Shown: positions 25,807-37,830, numbered from the stretch's first letter. The stretch is 64,000 nt of DNA from Shinella sp. SUS2 (GCF_001262505.1 NZ_KQ410730.1:62001-126000); one strand, 5' to 3'. Numbers and translations are program-made. The notes: generated by a model not told the origin, from the sequence alone.

Positions 25807-26286
25807 TTACCGCCCGTTGATCGAGAGCATGCCCGTCACGGGATCGATCGCCGTGTTGAAGATCACCGCCTCGCTGGAGGAATCGGTTTCCAGAAGCGCG
25901 TTGATCTGGAAGCGCAGCACCCGCTCGACCTGGTTTTCCGGCACGACCAGCACGACGGAAAGCTCGCGGAAGCGTGGCTCGAACCGGCGGATGACATCCT
26001 CCAGTCCCTTGCGGAACTGTTCCTGCTGGGCGGGCGAGGCGAGGTGCTGGCTTTGCACTTCCGGCAGGCCGTAGGTCAGGATCGACTGGCGCAGCTCCGT
26101 CAGCCGCGCGTCCTCCGGCAGGCGGCCCGGCCGGGTGTTGAACAGGATTTCCAGGTCGCGCCGGACCGATTCGTGCAGTTCCTGCATGGCGCGGTCGGCG
26201 CTGCGATCGGTCTCGATGCTGTCGCCCTGCAGCAGCCGGTCGAAGAGCGGAAGCCGGGGAGGGGCCTTGTTGGGAAGCCGGGCCAT
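25807..26286 (-). CDS. tssE: T6SS baseplate protein TssE
   Basis: 159 residues of the gp25/lysozyme-like superfamily. The segment LPLFDRLLQGD at the start and the conserved ETDRSADRAMQELHESVRRDLEILFNTR motif are characteristic (the ExxxxL..SVRRDLE signature); the C-terminus VEVRVLRFQINALLE-type pattern appears as VERVLRFQINALLETD. It forms part of the baseplate wedge with TssF, TssG and TssK. It follows tssC2 by 15 bp in the minus-strand operon. Confidence 0.93.
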   Translation of the reverse strand: MARLPNKAPPRLPLFDRLLQGDSIETDRSADRAMQELHESVRRDLEILFNTRPGRLPEDARLTELRQSILTYGLPEVQSQHLASPAQQEQFRKGLEDVIRRFEPRFRELSVVLVVPENQVERVLRFQINALLETDSSSEAVIFNTAIDPVTGMLSINGR

Positions 26287-26301
26287 GCGTTCTCCTTTGC
26301 C

Positions 26302-27828
26302 TTACCGCGACCGCATCGCCTGGACTTCAGTGCGCATCCGGAACCCCGAGACGACCTGGTCGAACTGGAAATGCGGCTGGAGATGCAGCACGCAGTTCAT
26401 GACGCCCGGGCGCCCGCTCACCTCGCTCATCTCCAGCCGCGCCCCGGCCAGCGGATAGCGCGCCTTCAGCTCGGGGCCGGCATCGGTGTTGCCGATCGTG
26501 TAGTTGCGCAACCAGTCTTCGAGATACCGTTCGAGGTCCTGCGGCGTCGTATAGGCGCCGACCCGGTCGCGCGCCATGATCTTCACATAATGGGCGAAGC
26601 GGCTCATGCACATGACATAGTGCAGCATGGAGGACAGCCGGCCATTGACCTGCATGGGCAGGTCGCCGTCATTCGGGGCGGCATAGAGCGATTGCGCGCC
26701 GAGGAAGACGACGGACCGATCGAAATTGCGCGGGGTAAGCGCGATGAAGCCGAGCCCTTCGAGAATCTTCTGCTTCTTGTCGGTAAGCTCCACCTCCAGC
26801 GGCCGCCGGTAGGCGATGGCCTCGCCGGTGGAAAAATTTGCCGCCGGCAGATGGTCGACCACACCACCGAGATCGCCCTCCGGACCGCGCGTACCGCACA
26901 TGTCGGCAAACCAGCCCCAGTCGCGGAAGGCGCGAATGGCGATGACGCCGAAGGCGAAGGCGGCATTGCCCCAGAGCCAGGAATCGACCCCCGCGCCACC
27001 CTCGCTGTAGCGGAAGCCGTCCTGGCGGGAGGCGCTGTCGCGGTACCGGTCGCGCAGCAGGACACGCGGCATTGCGATGCCGAGGAAACGGCTGTCCTCG
27101 AGGTCGCGCAGCCGGCGCCAGCGATGGTATTCGCCGAGCTGGAAGCCGGCATCGAGACGTTGTGCATAGGAAAGGTCGGCGAAGGTGGTGACGCCGAAGA
27201 GCTCCGGCGCGGCACCAAGGATGCAGGGAGAGAAGGCCGCAGCGGCGACCTGCGCAAGCCCGGTGAGCGTGCCGACATCGTCCTGCCCGCCGGGGGCACG
27301 GTGGCGCACCGCGTGATCGCACAGAAGCAGACCGTAGGGCACGCCGCCCGGCATGCCGTATTCTTCGCTGTAGACCTTGGCGAACAGCGTGCTCTGGTCG
27401 AACTCGATGGCACGGTCGAAGTCCCGCGACAGCTCCGCCCAGGTCGCGTTGAAGAGCTTGACGCGGACCTTGTCGTCGTTGCCGGTTTCCGAAAGCAGGA
27501 GATCGACACCGCGCCAGGAGGCTTCCAGCGCCTTGAAATCGGGAGTGTGGATGATGGCGTCGATCTGGTCGCCGAGGAGCGGATCGATCGCCGCGATATC
27601 GCGGGTCAGCACCGCGCGCCAGCGGTCGCCGCCCTTGCGCGGGCCGAACCAGAGACGGAGGCATTCGTCAGGGTCCTCGCAGTCGAGGAACCGGTCGAGC
27701 GCCGCGGCAGGAGCATCCCCGCCACGGCCCAGGACAGCATCGACGATCCGAAGCCGCAGGCCGGCTTCGCCCGTCGCACCATCGCCGCCGGAGGCGTGTC
27801 CCGCAGCGATGGCGTCGTCTTCGTGCAT
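26302..27828 (-). CDS. Second TssC-type sheath subunit (TssC paralogue)
   Basis: 508 residues, about the length of TssC, and clearly homologous to the neighbouring tssC product across the body: DAIIHTPDFKALEASWRGV, FDQSTLFAKVYSEEYGMPGGVPYG, SRFLGIAMPRVL, RFAHYVKIMARDR. It differs at the N-terminus (a Gly/Ala/Asp-rich extension, no TssC-like beginning). Paired TssC proteins (C40/C41 type) are known from rhizobial and related T6SS loci; one copy can be essential, the other regulatory or specialised. Starts 7 bp after the tssC stop. Confidence 0.9.
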   Translation of the reverse strand: MHEDDAIAAGHASGGDGATGEAGLRLRIVDAVLGRGGDAPAAALDRFLDCEDPDECLRLWFGPRKGGDRWRAVLTRDIAAIDPLLGDQIDAIIHTPDFKALEASWRGVDLLLSETGNDDKVRVKLFNATWAELSRDFDRAIEFDQSTLFAKVYSEEYGMPGGVPYGLLLCDHAVRHRAPGGQDDVGTLTGLAQVAAAAFSPCILGAAPELFGVTTFADLSYAQRLDAGFQLGEYHRWRRLRDLEDSRFLGIAMPRVLLRDRYRDSASRQDGFRYSEGGAGVDSWLWGNAAFAFGVIAIRAFRDWGWFADMCGTRGPEGDLGGVVDHLPAANFSTGEAIAYRRPLEVELTDKKQKILEGLGFIALTPRNFDRSVVFLGAQSLYAAPNDGDLPMQVNGRLSSMLHYVMCMSRFAHYVKIMARDRVGAYTTPQDLERYLEDWLRNYTIGNTDAGPELKARYPLAGARLEMSEVSGRPGVMNCVLHLQPHFQFDQVVSGFRMRTEVQAMRSR

Positions 27829-27835
27829 CCGGGCG

Positions 27836-29329
27836 TCAGCCCATCTGCGGAATGCGGGCGACGAGGCGCATGGAGGCGGTCAGCTCTTCCATCTGCAACC
27901 ACGGACGCAGGTACGCGACGGCGTTGTAGGCGCCCGGCGAACCCGGGATTTCCTTCACCGTGACCTGGGCTTCGGCCAGCGGATACTGCGCCTTCATCTC
28001 GGCGCTCGCATCCGGATTGCCGTTGACGAAGTTGCGGATCCAGTTGTTGAGCCAGGTCTCGCAATCGCTGACCTCAAGGAAGGAGCCGATCTTGTCGCGG
28101 CCCATGACCTTGAGATAGTGCGAGAAGCGCGACGTCGCCATGATGTAGGGCAGGCGGGCGGAGATGGCGGCATTGGCCGTCGCATCCGGCTTGTCGTACT
28201 TCTTCGGGCGCTGGGTCGTCTGTGCACCGAAGAACACGGCATAGTCGGTGCTCTTATAGTGGCAGAGCGGCAGGAAGCCGAGCTTGGAAAGTTCGGCTTC
28301 GCGGCGGTCGGTGATACCGATTTCCGTCGGGCACTGCTGGTCGGCATCGCCGTCGTCGCTGGTGAAGGTGAAGGTCGGAAGGTTCTCCACCTTGCCGCCG
28401 CCTTCCGCACCGCGGATGGCCACGCACCAGCCGTACTTGGCGAAGGCCGAGGTCAGGCGTTCACCCAGCGCGTAGGATGCATTCATCCAGGTGAAGTCTT
28501 GCGACTGCATCTTGGTGACGACGCCGTTGGCATCGATCGGGGCTTCCTCGAACTTGAACTCCTCGATCTGCTTGCCCTGCGAACCGTAGGGCACGCGGGC
28601 GAGCACGCGCGGCATGGTGAGTGTGACGAAGCGGCTGTCGTCGCTGTCACGGAAGCTGCGCCACTTGATGTATTCCGAGCTGTCGAAGATCTTTTCGAGG
28701 TCGCGCGGCTTGGAAAGCTCGGTGAAGCTTTCGAGGCCGAACATCTTCGGGCTGGCGGCCGAGATGAAGGGCGCGAAGGACGCAGCGGCAACATTCGACA
28801 TGCCCTGCAGCACTTCAAGGTCTTCCGTGCCGCTGCCGAATTCGAAGTCGCCGATCAGCGCGCCGTAGGGTTCGCCGCCGGGCGTGCCGAATTCGTTTTC
28901 ATAGAGCTTCTTGAAGATCTGGCTCTGGTCGAATTCGACGGCCTTGGTGAGGTCCTTGTGCAGCTCCTTCTTCGTCATGTTGAGCATGCGGATTTTCAGC
29001 GTCGCGCTGGTTTCCGAGTTCTTGACGAGATAGTTCAGACCGCGCCAGGTGCCTTCCAGCTTCTGGAACTCGTCATTGTGCATGATCGCGGTGAGCTGCT
29101 TGGAAAGCTTCTCGTCGATGGCCGCGATCGCCTTGTTGAAGGTCTGCGTCAGGTTCTTGCTGAACGTCACCGTGCCGGAAAGGGCTTCGGAGGTCAGCGT
29201 GCGCAGGAGGTCCTGGATCTCGTCGGGCTCGGCGGTCTTGGTGACCTGGATGGCCTGGTCGAGAAGGCTCAGGGAGCCGGTCTCTTCGGCGACAGCGGCG
29301 CTGCCGGCTGCTTGGGTCTCGGCGCTCAT
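27836..29329 (-). CDS. tssC: T6SS contractile sheath large subunit TssC
   Basis: About 497 residues. Family hallmarks are [71 protein letters not shown] and the C-terminal [16 protein letters not shown] that interlocks with TssB. The start is set at the ATG preceded by AAAAGGAGTAAGGG; an upstream ATG lacks support. With TssB it forms the contractile sheath whose contraction fires the Hcp tube; ClpV disassembles it. Gap to tssB is 4 bp. Confidence 0.96.
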   Translation of the reverse strand: MSAETQAAGSAAVAEETGSLSLLDQAIQVTKTAEPDEIQDLLRTLTSEALSGTVTFSKNLTQTFNKAIAAIDEKLSKQLTAIMHNDEFQKLEGTWRGLNYLVKNSETSATLKIRMLNMTKKELHKDLTKAVEFDQSQIFKKLYENEFGTPGGEPYGALIGDFEFGSGTEDLEVLQGMSNVAAASFAPFISAASPKMFGLESFTELSKPRDLEKIFDSSEYIKWRSFRDSDDSRFVTLTMPRVLARVPYGSQGKQIEEFKFEEAPIDANGVVTKMQSQDFTWMNASYALGERLTSAFAKYGWCVAIRGAEGGGKVENLPTFTFTSDDGDADQQCPTEIGITDRREAELSKLGFLPLCHYKSTDYAVFFGAQTTQRPKKYDKPDATANAAISARLPYIMATSRFSHYLKVMGRDKIGSFLEVSDCETWLNNWIRNFVNGNPDASAEMKAQYPLAEAQVTVKEIPGSPGAYNAVAYLRPWLQMEELTASMRLVARIPQMG

Positions 29330-29333
29330 GCCC

Positions 29334-29837
29334 TTACTCCTTTTCTGCGCCAAGCTCGCCCGCCAGGGCCGTCAGCTTGTCGGTGTTCTGCAGGACTTCT
29401 TCCAGGAGGCTTTCCAGCTCTTCCGAGCGATCGACCTTCGACATCAGGTCGCGCAGCTTGTTGCGCACGGCCAGCAGCTTGCGCAGCGGCTCGACCTGGT
29501 CGACGATGGCGCCGGGCTCGAAATCGTCGATCGACTTGAACTTCAGCGCGACCGGCAGCAGGGAATCGTCACCCGCCAGCGTGTTCTCCACCTTGAATTC
29601 CGCGCCGGGCGTCATGCGCTGCATGACGTCGTCGAAATTGTCGCGGTCGATCTGGATGAACTTGCGGTCACGCAGCGGCTTCTGCGGCTCGTAGGGCTTG
29701 CCCGAAAAGTCGCCGATCACGCCGACGACGAACGGCAGTTCCTTGCGAACCTGCGCGCCTTCCGTCTCCACGTCATAGGTGATGTGAACGCGCGGTGCAC
29801 GCACTCTCTTCAGTTTCTGTTGAACGCTTTCTGCCAT
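29334..29837 (-). CDS. tssB: T6SS contractile sheath small subunit TssB
   Basis: 167 residues, standard length. Starts [27 protein letters not shown], with the typical [14 protein letters not shown] and [18 protein letters not shown] motifs. It pairs with TssC to build the sheath; its N-terminal helix is the usual ClpV-linked region in the sheath complex. Located 42 bp after tssA in the same operon. Confidence 0.96.
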   Translation of the reverse strand: MAESVQQKLKRVRAPRVHITYDVETEGAQVRKELPFVVGVIGDFSGKPYEPQKPLRDRKFIQIDRDNFDDVMQRMTPGAEFKVENTLAGDDSLLPVALKFKSIDDFEPGAIVDQVEPLRKLLAVRNKLRDLMSKVDRSEELESLLEEVLQNTDKLTALAGELGAEKE

Positions 29838-29879
29838 GACGGCCCCCTCTTCAAGCGGTGGATTTTCTGCGACTCGTTA

Positions 29880-31019
29880 TCAATAACCCTGTTCGGCCGG
29901 CTCCGGCGGCTTGATGCCCGCCGCCAGCAAGATGCGCTGCAGATGGGACGGGTCCTCGACCAGCTCCAGCAGCAGTTCGGGCAGGCTCATGCGCGCACGC
30001 CTGACGGCGTCATCGAGCGTGTACGACATGGGCGAATGGGGCTCCGTCTTGCGGAAATAGGCGGCGATGCGGGACAGTTCCGCCAGCGCCTCCTCACGAG
30101 ACTGATAGCCTTCGATCTTCCGCACGACGACGGTGGTTTCCCCCGCCGCGCGCACGCCGGCCTCGCCCTCGTCTGCCGGACCGTCGGCGGCGATGTCCTC
30201 GCTGCCGGAAGAGTAGTTTGCAACTGCCAGCTTGTCAGCGGCGAAATGGGCGATCGAGCGGGAGATCTCCTCCAGAAGCTCGCGCAGCGCCGAAACGGGC
30301 GGGGCATCGACGCCGGCCACCGCGTCGAAGGCCGCCGACATCTCGGCAAGGGCGGCAAGCGCCTCCGCGATCCCGGTCTGGGTTTCGGCGAAGAAGGAGG
30401 CGGGCGTATCGGCCACGCTCTCCATGAATTGCTCCATGGTCACCGCGCCGTTGTCGATCCGCTCCTGCCGGCGGTTGGAATCGGTGACCTTGGCAAGGTC
30501 CGTCGCCTGCTCGTAGTTCCACAGCGAATAGCTGCCCTGCGAACCGCGGGTGATGGACACGAGGCGGATCGGCTGGATGAGCGTGCCGACCGCGCCGGAG
30601 CCGTTGAGGCCGGCGACGGCGGATACTTTTCCTTCCACGCCGTCTTCGTCAAGCTCGGGAAAACACGTCTCCCAGAAACCCGCGACGAGGCCGGTCATCA
30701 CCTTCAGGCCATCGCGCAGGCCCATGAAACCGTCCTGCCGCAACAGGGCTTCGATCAGCCATGCGGCGATTTCGAGATCCTTGCCATGGGTGCCGAGGAT
30801 CTCCGCCGCCGTTTCGGCGACCGTATCCCATTCCTCGGGCGGTGCGCCGCCGAGTTCGACAGCGGCCCGCTCGGCCGAGCGGGCGGCGTTACGGGCGTCC
30901 TTGGTGCGATAGTAGAGCGAGGTGGGGGAGCTGTCGGAACGCGGATCGGTCCCGGCAGGCGCCTCTTCCGAGATCGGCTGGAGCAGAGCATCGACATCGA
31001 TAACCTGCGGCAGAGCCAT
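29880..31019 (-). CDS. tssA: T6SS baseplate/assembly chaperone TssA (ImpA N-terminal domain)
   Basis: About 379 residues. The ImpA_N domain begins near residue 1 (IDVDALLQPISEEAPAGTDPR) with the conserved GKDLEIAAWLIEALLR and the LRDGLKVMTGLVAGFWETCFPELDEDG motif. TssA proteins prime baseplate assembly and sheath polymerisation; this one lacks the long C-terminal helical domain of the longest class. Start at the ATG preceded by GGGGAGGATC. First gene of the tssABC-C2-E-RR-orphan operon with its own 209-bp promoter region. Confidence 0.92.
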   Translation of the reverse strand: MALPQVIDVDALLQPISEEAPAGTDPRSDSSPTSLYYRTKDARNAARSAERAAVELGGAPPEEWDTVAETAAEILGTHGKDLEIAAWLIEALLRQDGFMGLRDGLKVMTGLVAGFWETCFPELDEDGVEGKVSAVAGLNGSGAVGTLIQPIRLVSITRGSQGSYSLWNYEQATDLAKVTDSNRRQERIDNGAVTMEQFMESVADTPASFFAETQTGIAEALAALAEMSAAFDAVAGVDAPPVSALRELLEEISRSIAHFAADKLAVANYSSGSEDIAADGPADEGEAGVRAAGETTVVVRKIEGYQSREEALAELSRIAAYFRKTEPHSPMSYTLDDAVRRARMSLPELLLELVEDPSHLQRILLAAGIKPPEPAEQGY

Positions 31020-31228
31020 GGGTCTAGATCCTCCCCTCGCGGGCTGATTGCGGAATAGCCGGCGCATGCCGCTTCCGCCGCACTTCAATTGGATACCGCT
31101 ACACGCGGGGCTGGCAGAGAATGCTTAGCCCCAAATACTTAATTGATCTTGAAGCGAATCTCCCGATTCTGGAGCTTCGCCCCGAGCCTGTTGTTCCACA
31201 AACGTCACACGTTTTTGTGAAGCCTGGC
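31020..31228 (-). promoter_or_regulatory. AT-rich promoter region of the tssA operon
   Basis: A 209-bp intergenic stretch markedly less GC-rich than the flanks around 31110-31220. It contains an imperfect inverted repeat CACAAACGT/ACGTTTTTGTG (31197-31219) that could be an operator or an mRNA hairpin. No convincing sigma-54 -24/-12 pair and no clear TTGACA/TATAAT pair was found. Confidence 0.45.
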
Positions 31229-31843
31229 TCACGATCCATTCGTTCCTACCGGCCGCTCGCCCGGCAACCAGCCGTTGCCGCCATTGGCAATGCTGACCGC
31301 CCGGACGATCGCCGTCTCGAAGCGATCGACGAGCGTCGCCGCATCGCCATTGGTGATCGACAAGAGGATGGACGCCCCCGCGCCGATCGGCCCCAGGCGC
31401 GGATCGGCCTCCGCATCCGGCATGCCCTCCGGCGCAAGGCTGCCGCCGGACCAGAACACCGAGAGCGCGGCATAGGCCGCCGCTCCCGTGAACTTCGCCG
31501 ATTCGGCGCATTCCATGCAAGAGCGGCGACGGGCGTCGCTCGGCTCGTAGACCCAGGCCGCCGTGCGGTCGAGGCACAGCATTTCCAGCTCGGTCGGCAC
31601 CGGAATGTTGGTTCTGGCCACTACATGCGCCCACCAGATCGCCTCGCGGATGGGCAATGCAAAGGCGACGAACCGCACGGCGTCCCCAATGTTTTCCGCC
31701 TCGACGAGCAGCGCGAGGAAGCCTTGCGGTGACAGGTCGGGCAAAAGGAAGGGGCGAGCCTCGGCAGACAGGTCCGCCCGGCTGCAGATCTCCTGCGCCG
31801 TCTGGGCCGTCACCTTGCGGAACGCTTCCGTCTGGATCTTCAC
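31229..31843 (-). CDS. Uncharacterised T6SS-cluster protein (between vgrG and tssA)
   Basis: About 204 residues. A GTG start (31843) with GAAGGG nearby is preferred over the longer frame, which reads through vgrG sequence. The protein contains DLSPQGFLALLVEAENIGDAVRFVAFALPIREAIWWAHVVAR, then two Cys residues in SCMECAESAKFTG, and a C-terminal NGDAATLVDRFETAIVRAVSIANGG. It resembles small uncharacterised proteins annotated near PAAR/VgrG genes (DUF6931-like in my recollection, not verified). It could be a VgrG adaptor or a structural accessory; no toxin motif is seen. Confidence 0.7.
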   Translation of the reverse strand: MKIQTEAFRKVTAQTAQEICSRADLSAEARPFLLPDLSPQGFLALLVEAENIGDAVRFVAFALPIREAIWWAHVVARTNIPVPTELEMLCLDRTAAWVYEPSDARRRSCMECAESAKFTGAAAYAALSVFWSGGSLAPEGMPDAEADPRLGPIGAGASILLSITNGDAATLVDRFETAIVRAVSIANGGNGWLPGERPVGTNGS

Positions 31844-31905
31844 CGTCTGCCCTTCGTTCTTGCCGGTTCCGGATGGCGGAGCGCCTGCTCCCCGCCGGAG
31901 CCGGC

Positions 31906-33942
31906 CTAGTTGATCTTCACGATGCCGCCCTTGAGGATGGCCATGCCATCGCCCGCGACGTTGACGACCGGTCCCTTGACATCCGTCTTGGCGGAACCCT
32001 CGATGGAAAGGGTGACGCCCTTGATGGTGATGCCGGCCTGCGTGATCTCCACCGTGCTGGCGCCGCATTTCAGCGTGATGCCCTGCATCGCCTCGAGCGT
32101 GATCTTGCCGGCACTGGCCTTCGTCGTCTGGTTGCCCTTAGACAGCGTCAGGCTGTCATCGCCCATGGTGAGCGCCACGGTACGGCCACCCTTCTTGAGG
32201 GTCAGGTCGTCATTGCCGGTGGACAGCGTGACGGTGCGGTTGCCCTTGTCGATGTCGAGTATCTCGTTGCCCGTCTCGATCTTTTCCGTCCGGTTGCCCT
32301 TCTTGATCGTCAGGGTCTCGTTGCCCTCGGTGATCTCGGTGGTGCGGTCGTTCTTGATCGTGCGCTTCTGGTCGTGCCCGACATCCAGCGTGTCGTCGTT
32401 CTCGACTTCCCGCAGGAAATCCTTCTCCGCATGGAAGGTGATCTTTTCTTCGCCCTTCTTGTCCTCGAAGGAGAGCTCGTTGGCATTCGCCGTCTGGCCG
32501 GACTTGCTGCTGCGGGTCAGAAGCCCGCTCTTCGTCATGTTGGCGGGCAGCGCCCAGGGCGGCATGTTGTCGGCATTGTAGACAGCGCCCGTCACCAGCG
32601 GCCGGTCCGGATCGCCGTCGAGAAACTGCACCACCACCTCCATGCCGATGCGCGGCACGAAGACGGAGCCCCAGTTGCTGCCGGCGAGCGACTGCGCCAC
32701 GCGCACGAAGCAGGAGCTCTTCTCGTTCTTCTTGCCGTAGCGGTCCCAATGGAACTGCACGCGGATGCGGCCGTATTTGTCGGTGTGGATCTCATCGCCG
32801 GACGGGCCGACGACAAGGGCGGTCTGCGGCCCCTGAACCACGGGCTTCGGCGTCGGCAGCGGATTGCGCGCGATGCGCGTCGCCGGCATGGAGGAGAAAC
32901 GGTTGCGGTAGTAGGGTTTGACCTCGGTGCCGGGCCGCATGGTGAAATGCGCGCGATCAAGGGCCTCGTGATGCACTTCCGTCAAGACGAGGCGGCGGTT
33001 TTCCGCAGAGACGGGATGCCCCTTCAGCGTGAAGGCATGGCCGCTCGTGAAGCTGGCGCAAGTGCCGCCACCGCTCGCCGTCTCGAAACCAGCCTCGGCC
33101 GCGTCGATGGCGGCGGCGGCATACCGCTTCAACGTGTCGGCTTTCACAGACGTGCCGGGGAAGCGAAAATGCTCCCATTTCTTGCTCGAGGCGGGCTGCT
33201 GGTTCGTCTTGCGTTCGCCCTCGATGTTGTCGGCGGGCTTCTCGAAGTCGTAGTCCTCGATATGCCATTCGGCGTCCGTGAGGCTCGCGCCCGTGTCGAA
33301 GGTGTGGATGCTGTCGACCGCCTCTTCCTGCGCCTGGCGGTATTCGACGGTGTCCTGCAGGCAATCGGCATAGGCGGACGCGTTGTCTGCCAGCACCAGC
33401 TTGTGCTCGCCGTCCTTGTGCTTGAAGAAATAGAAGATGCCCTCCTCGGAAAGGAGGCGCTGGAAGAAGTCGAAGTCCGTCTCGCCGAACTGGACCCGGT
33501 ATTCACAGGTCTCGTAGCTGGCGCTCAGCTTCTTCTCGAAGGGCACGTCGCTGTCGCCGAGCAACTGCTCGATGATGGCGACTGCGGTCTTCTCCTGGAA
33601 GACCTTGTGATCGGAGGTGCGCTTGAGCAGCCACAGGCTGGGCGAGACGACAAGCGTATAGAGCCGGTATTCGTTGCGCGTGAAGGCACCGGCCGAGAAG
33701 GCGGTGACGATGCCGTTGACATAGCGGCGCTTGCCGCCGGGACGCGCCATGGAGAGGGTCACGCTCTTGCCGAGCAGATCCTTCGGATCGATCGAGGCGC
33801 GCGTGGAAAGGGCGCTGACGGTGAATTCGAAGAGGCTGGAGATGCCTTCCGTGCCGCGCGCTTCCGTGGCGACGAAGACGTCTTTCCCGAGAGGTGTCTC
33901 CAGGGTGATCCAGCGGTCCTCTTGAACTAGGGTCGTCGCCAT
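31906..33942 (-). CDS. tssI: T6SS spike protein VgrG/TssI
   Basis: About 678 residues. N-terminal gp27-like module (TLETPLGKDVFVATEARGTEGISSLFEFTVSAL), gp5 OB-fold with FVRVAQSLAGSNWGSVFVPRIGMEVVVQFLDGDPDRPLVTGAVYN, then a beta-helical tail. The tail carries four 18-residue repeats (near residues 538-609; GNETLTIKKGNRT consensus) and ends without an added enzymatic domain, so this is a structural VgrG. It forms the trimeric tip on the Hcp tube. Encoded 149 bp after hcp on the same strand. Start at the ATG of MATTLVQEDRW. Confidence 0.95.
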   Translation of the reverse strand: MATTLVQEDRWITLETPLGKDVFVATEARGTEGISSLFEFTVSALSTRASIDPKDLLGKSVTLSMARPGGKRRYVNGIVTAFSAGAFTRNEYRLYTLVVSPSLWLLKRTSDHKVFQEKTAVAIIEQLLGDSDVPFEKKLSASYETCEYRVQFGETDFDFFQRLLSEEGIFYFFKHKDGEHKLVLADNASAYADCLQDTVEYRQAQEEAVDSIHTFDTGASLTDAEWHIEDYDFEKPADNIEGERKTNQQPASSKKWEHFRFPGTSVKADTLKRYAAAAIDAAEAGFETASGGGTCASFTSGHAFTLKGHPVSAENRRLVLTEVHHEALDRAHFTMRPGTEVKPYYRNRFSSMPATRIARNPLPTPKPVVQGPQTALVVGPSGDEIHTDKYGRIRVQFHWDRYGKKNEKSSCFVRVAQSLAGSNWGSVFVPRIGMEVVVQFLDGDPDRPLVTGAVYNADNMPPWALPANMTKSGLLTRSSKSGQTANANELSFEDKKGEEKITFHAEKDFLREVENDDTLDVGHDQKRTIKNDRTTEITEGNETLTIKKGNRTEKIETGNEILDIDKGNRTVTLSTGNDDLTLKKGGRTVALTMGDDSLTLSKGNQTTKASAGKITLEAMQGITLKCGASTVEITQAGITIKGVTLSIEGSAKTDVKGPVVNVAGDGMAILKGGIVKIN
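32116..32331 (-). repeat. Four tandem 18-residue (54-bp) repeats inside vgrG
   Basis: Codons for four degenerate 18-residue units run through the tail: each has the form xxGN(E/D)xLTxxKGNRTxx(L/I). The unit length matches one rung of the VgrG triangular beta-helix. This is coding sequence, not a CRISPR or non-coding repeat. Confidence 0.7.
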
Positions 33943-34034
33943 GGGGTCTTGCTGCCCGAAAGATGCGCGCGAGGCACGCATCGCCGTCTTGTGTCATGGG
34001 TCGGAGGCGGCAGGGCCGGACGCTCCGTCGAAGC

Positions 34035-34075
34035 TCGCGGCGCGACCCCGCCCCTTGCGGTAAGCCGCGCCGCGA
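34035..34075 (-). terminator. Strong GC hairpin downstream of hcp
   Basis: TCGCGGCGCG and CGCGCCGCGA pair as a perfect 10-bp stem around a 21-nt loop, in the 149-bp gap between hcp and vgrG. There is no T tract, so it looks like an attenuator or RNase barrier that would favour hcp over vgrG rather than a full terminator. Confidence 0.55.
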
Positions 34076-34091
34076 AGGCCTGTGGCTGGCG

Positions 34092-34568
34092 TCAGCCGCT
34101 CTTGGTCGTGGACAGGTCGTAGTTGACCGTGACCGGAGTGCCGCCCTTGTTCTTGTCGTCGTAGGGCACGAACTTGAATTCGATCTTGGTGAAGTTGATC
34201 GAGAGCGATTCCGTCGGACGGTCACCGCCCGAGGAGACGCTGTAGCCCGAGATGAGCGCGTTGGTCAGCGTGTATTCGACATAGGTGTTGCCCGGGTTGC
34301 CCGTGCTGACCAGGTGGATTTCCACCTTCTTGCCGGTGGTGCCCGTCACCGATTCGGTGAACAGCTTCGGCGAGGCGCCGTCGAGCGTCTTGGTGACGAC
34401 GACTTCACTGATGCTCGGCTCGCTGGCTTCGCGGTTCGTGCTTGCGCCCGCCGGCGTGGAAATGCCGCGGCCGACGCCGAACTGCAGGGACGACACGTCG
34501 ATCCACTTCTTGTGGGTGTCGTGCGTCGCTTCCCCTTCGATGCCTTCGTATTTAAGGTAGATTGCCAT
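34092..34568 (-). CDS. tssD: T6SS inner-tube protein Hcp/TssD
   Basis: 158 residues, family length. MAIYLKYEGIEGEATHDTHKKWIDVSSLQFGVGRG is the usual start, and the C-terminal half KIEFKFVPYDDKN is the typical Hcp end. It makes hexameric rings that form the secreted tube and is itself found in culture supernatants of active systems. Upstream AAGGGAG at optimal spacing suggests strong translation. No C-terminal effector extension. Confidence 0.96.
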   Translation of the reverse strand: MAIYLKYEGIEGEATHDTHKKWIDVSSLQFGVGRGISTPAGASTNREASEPSISEVVVTKTLDGASPKLFTESVTGTTGKKVEIHLVSTGNPGNTYVEYTLTNALISGYSVSSGGDRPTESLSINFTKIEFKFVPYDDKNKGGTPVTVNYDLSTTKSG

Positions 34569-34642
34569 AGTTTGCTCCCTTGGTATCCTGATGGAGATGT
34601 CGTCGATGGATCGGGACGATCACGGCCCGCCCCGCATTGGCT

Positions 34643-37357
<2,715 letters not shown>

Positions 37358-37500
37358 AGCAGCCCCCCAGCTTTTGCCACGCCAAAACCCGGTATAACCG
37401 TGCTTCAGCGTAAAAGGATGATTAGAATCAATTCTCGTAAGGCAAAACGATTACCAACTCTAAAACCTAGTACGCGTAAAAGTCTACCGTCGTTTGTTTC
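37358..37500 (-). promoter_or_regulatory. AT-rich promoter region upstream of clpV
   Basis: 143 bp between the STAS gene and clpV. Between about 37400 and 37495 the sequence is strikingly AT-rich for this genome, with several runs such as GATTAGAATCAATTC. This is the best candidate for the clpV-hcp-vgrG promoter, and would be compatible with silencing by an H-NS-like protein. No specific binding motif can be assigned. Confidence 0.45.
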
Positions 37501-37830
37501 TCACCCGGAGAGTGCGGCGTCCACATTCGGGTAGATTGGAAACAACCTTAAGAAACCACTCATTTCGAAGACCAGGCGGATGCGGCTGTTGAGGCCGGCC
37601 AGCGCCATGCCGCCGCCTGCCGCGCGGATCTTCTTGGCCGCGGAGAGGAAGGCGGAAAGCCCGGTGCTGCTGATATAGTCGAGATTTGTCAGGTCGATGA
37701 CGAGGTTGACGTCGCCCCGGTCGATGACCGCGGAAAGATGCCTGTCGAAGACGGGAGAGGTCTGGCTGTCGATCCTGCCGCTGGGAGAAACGACGAGCTT
37801 GCCTCCCTGCCGGGCCTCGGCGATGTTCAT
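37501..37830 (-). CDS. STAS-domain anti-sigma-factor antagonist (SpoIIAA/RsbV type)
   Basis: 109 residues with a full STAS domain. The phosphorylatable motif is LDYISSTGLSAF, where the Ser residues before TGL are the usual phospho-acceptors. Unphosphorylated STAS proteins bind HATPase kinases and release their targets. The ATG at 37830 was chosen, after GAGGTC; the frame also extends to a GTG 11 codons upstream. It is divergent from the HATPase gene at 37964 and upstream of clpV on the same strand. With the RR-PP2C product it forms a putative switch. Cytoplasmic. Confidence 0.87.
   Translation of the reverse strand: MNIAEARQGGKLVVSPSGRIDSQTSPVFDRHLSAVIDRGDVNLVIDLTNLDYISSTGLSAFLSAAKKIRAAGGGMALAGLNSRIRLVFEMSGFLRLFPIYPNVDAALSG

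Noticed and set aside
31841..32068. Longer start for the vgrG-tssA gap protein
   Set aside because: The extra frame is an out-of-phase reading through vgrG coding sequence with His/Arg/Gly-rich shadow composition; GTG 31843 has a Shine-Dalgarno.
32116..32331. CRISPR-like periodic sequence
   Set aside because: The repeats are degenerate, 54 bp long, in frame and form the VgrG beta-helix; no identical direct repeats with spacers and no cas genes are present.
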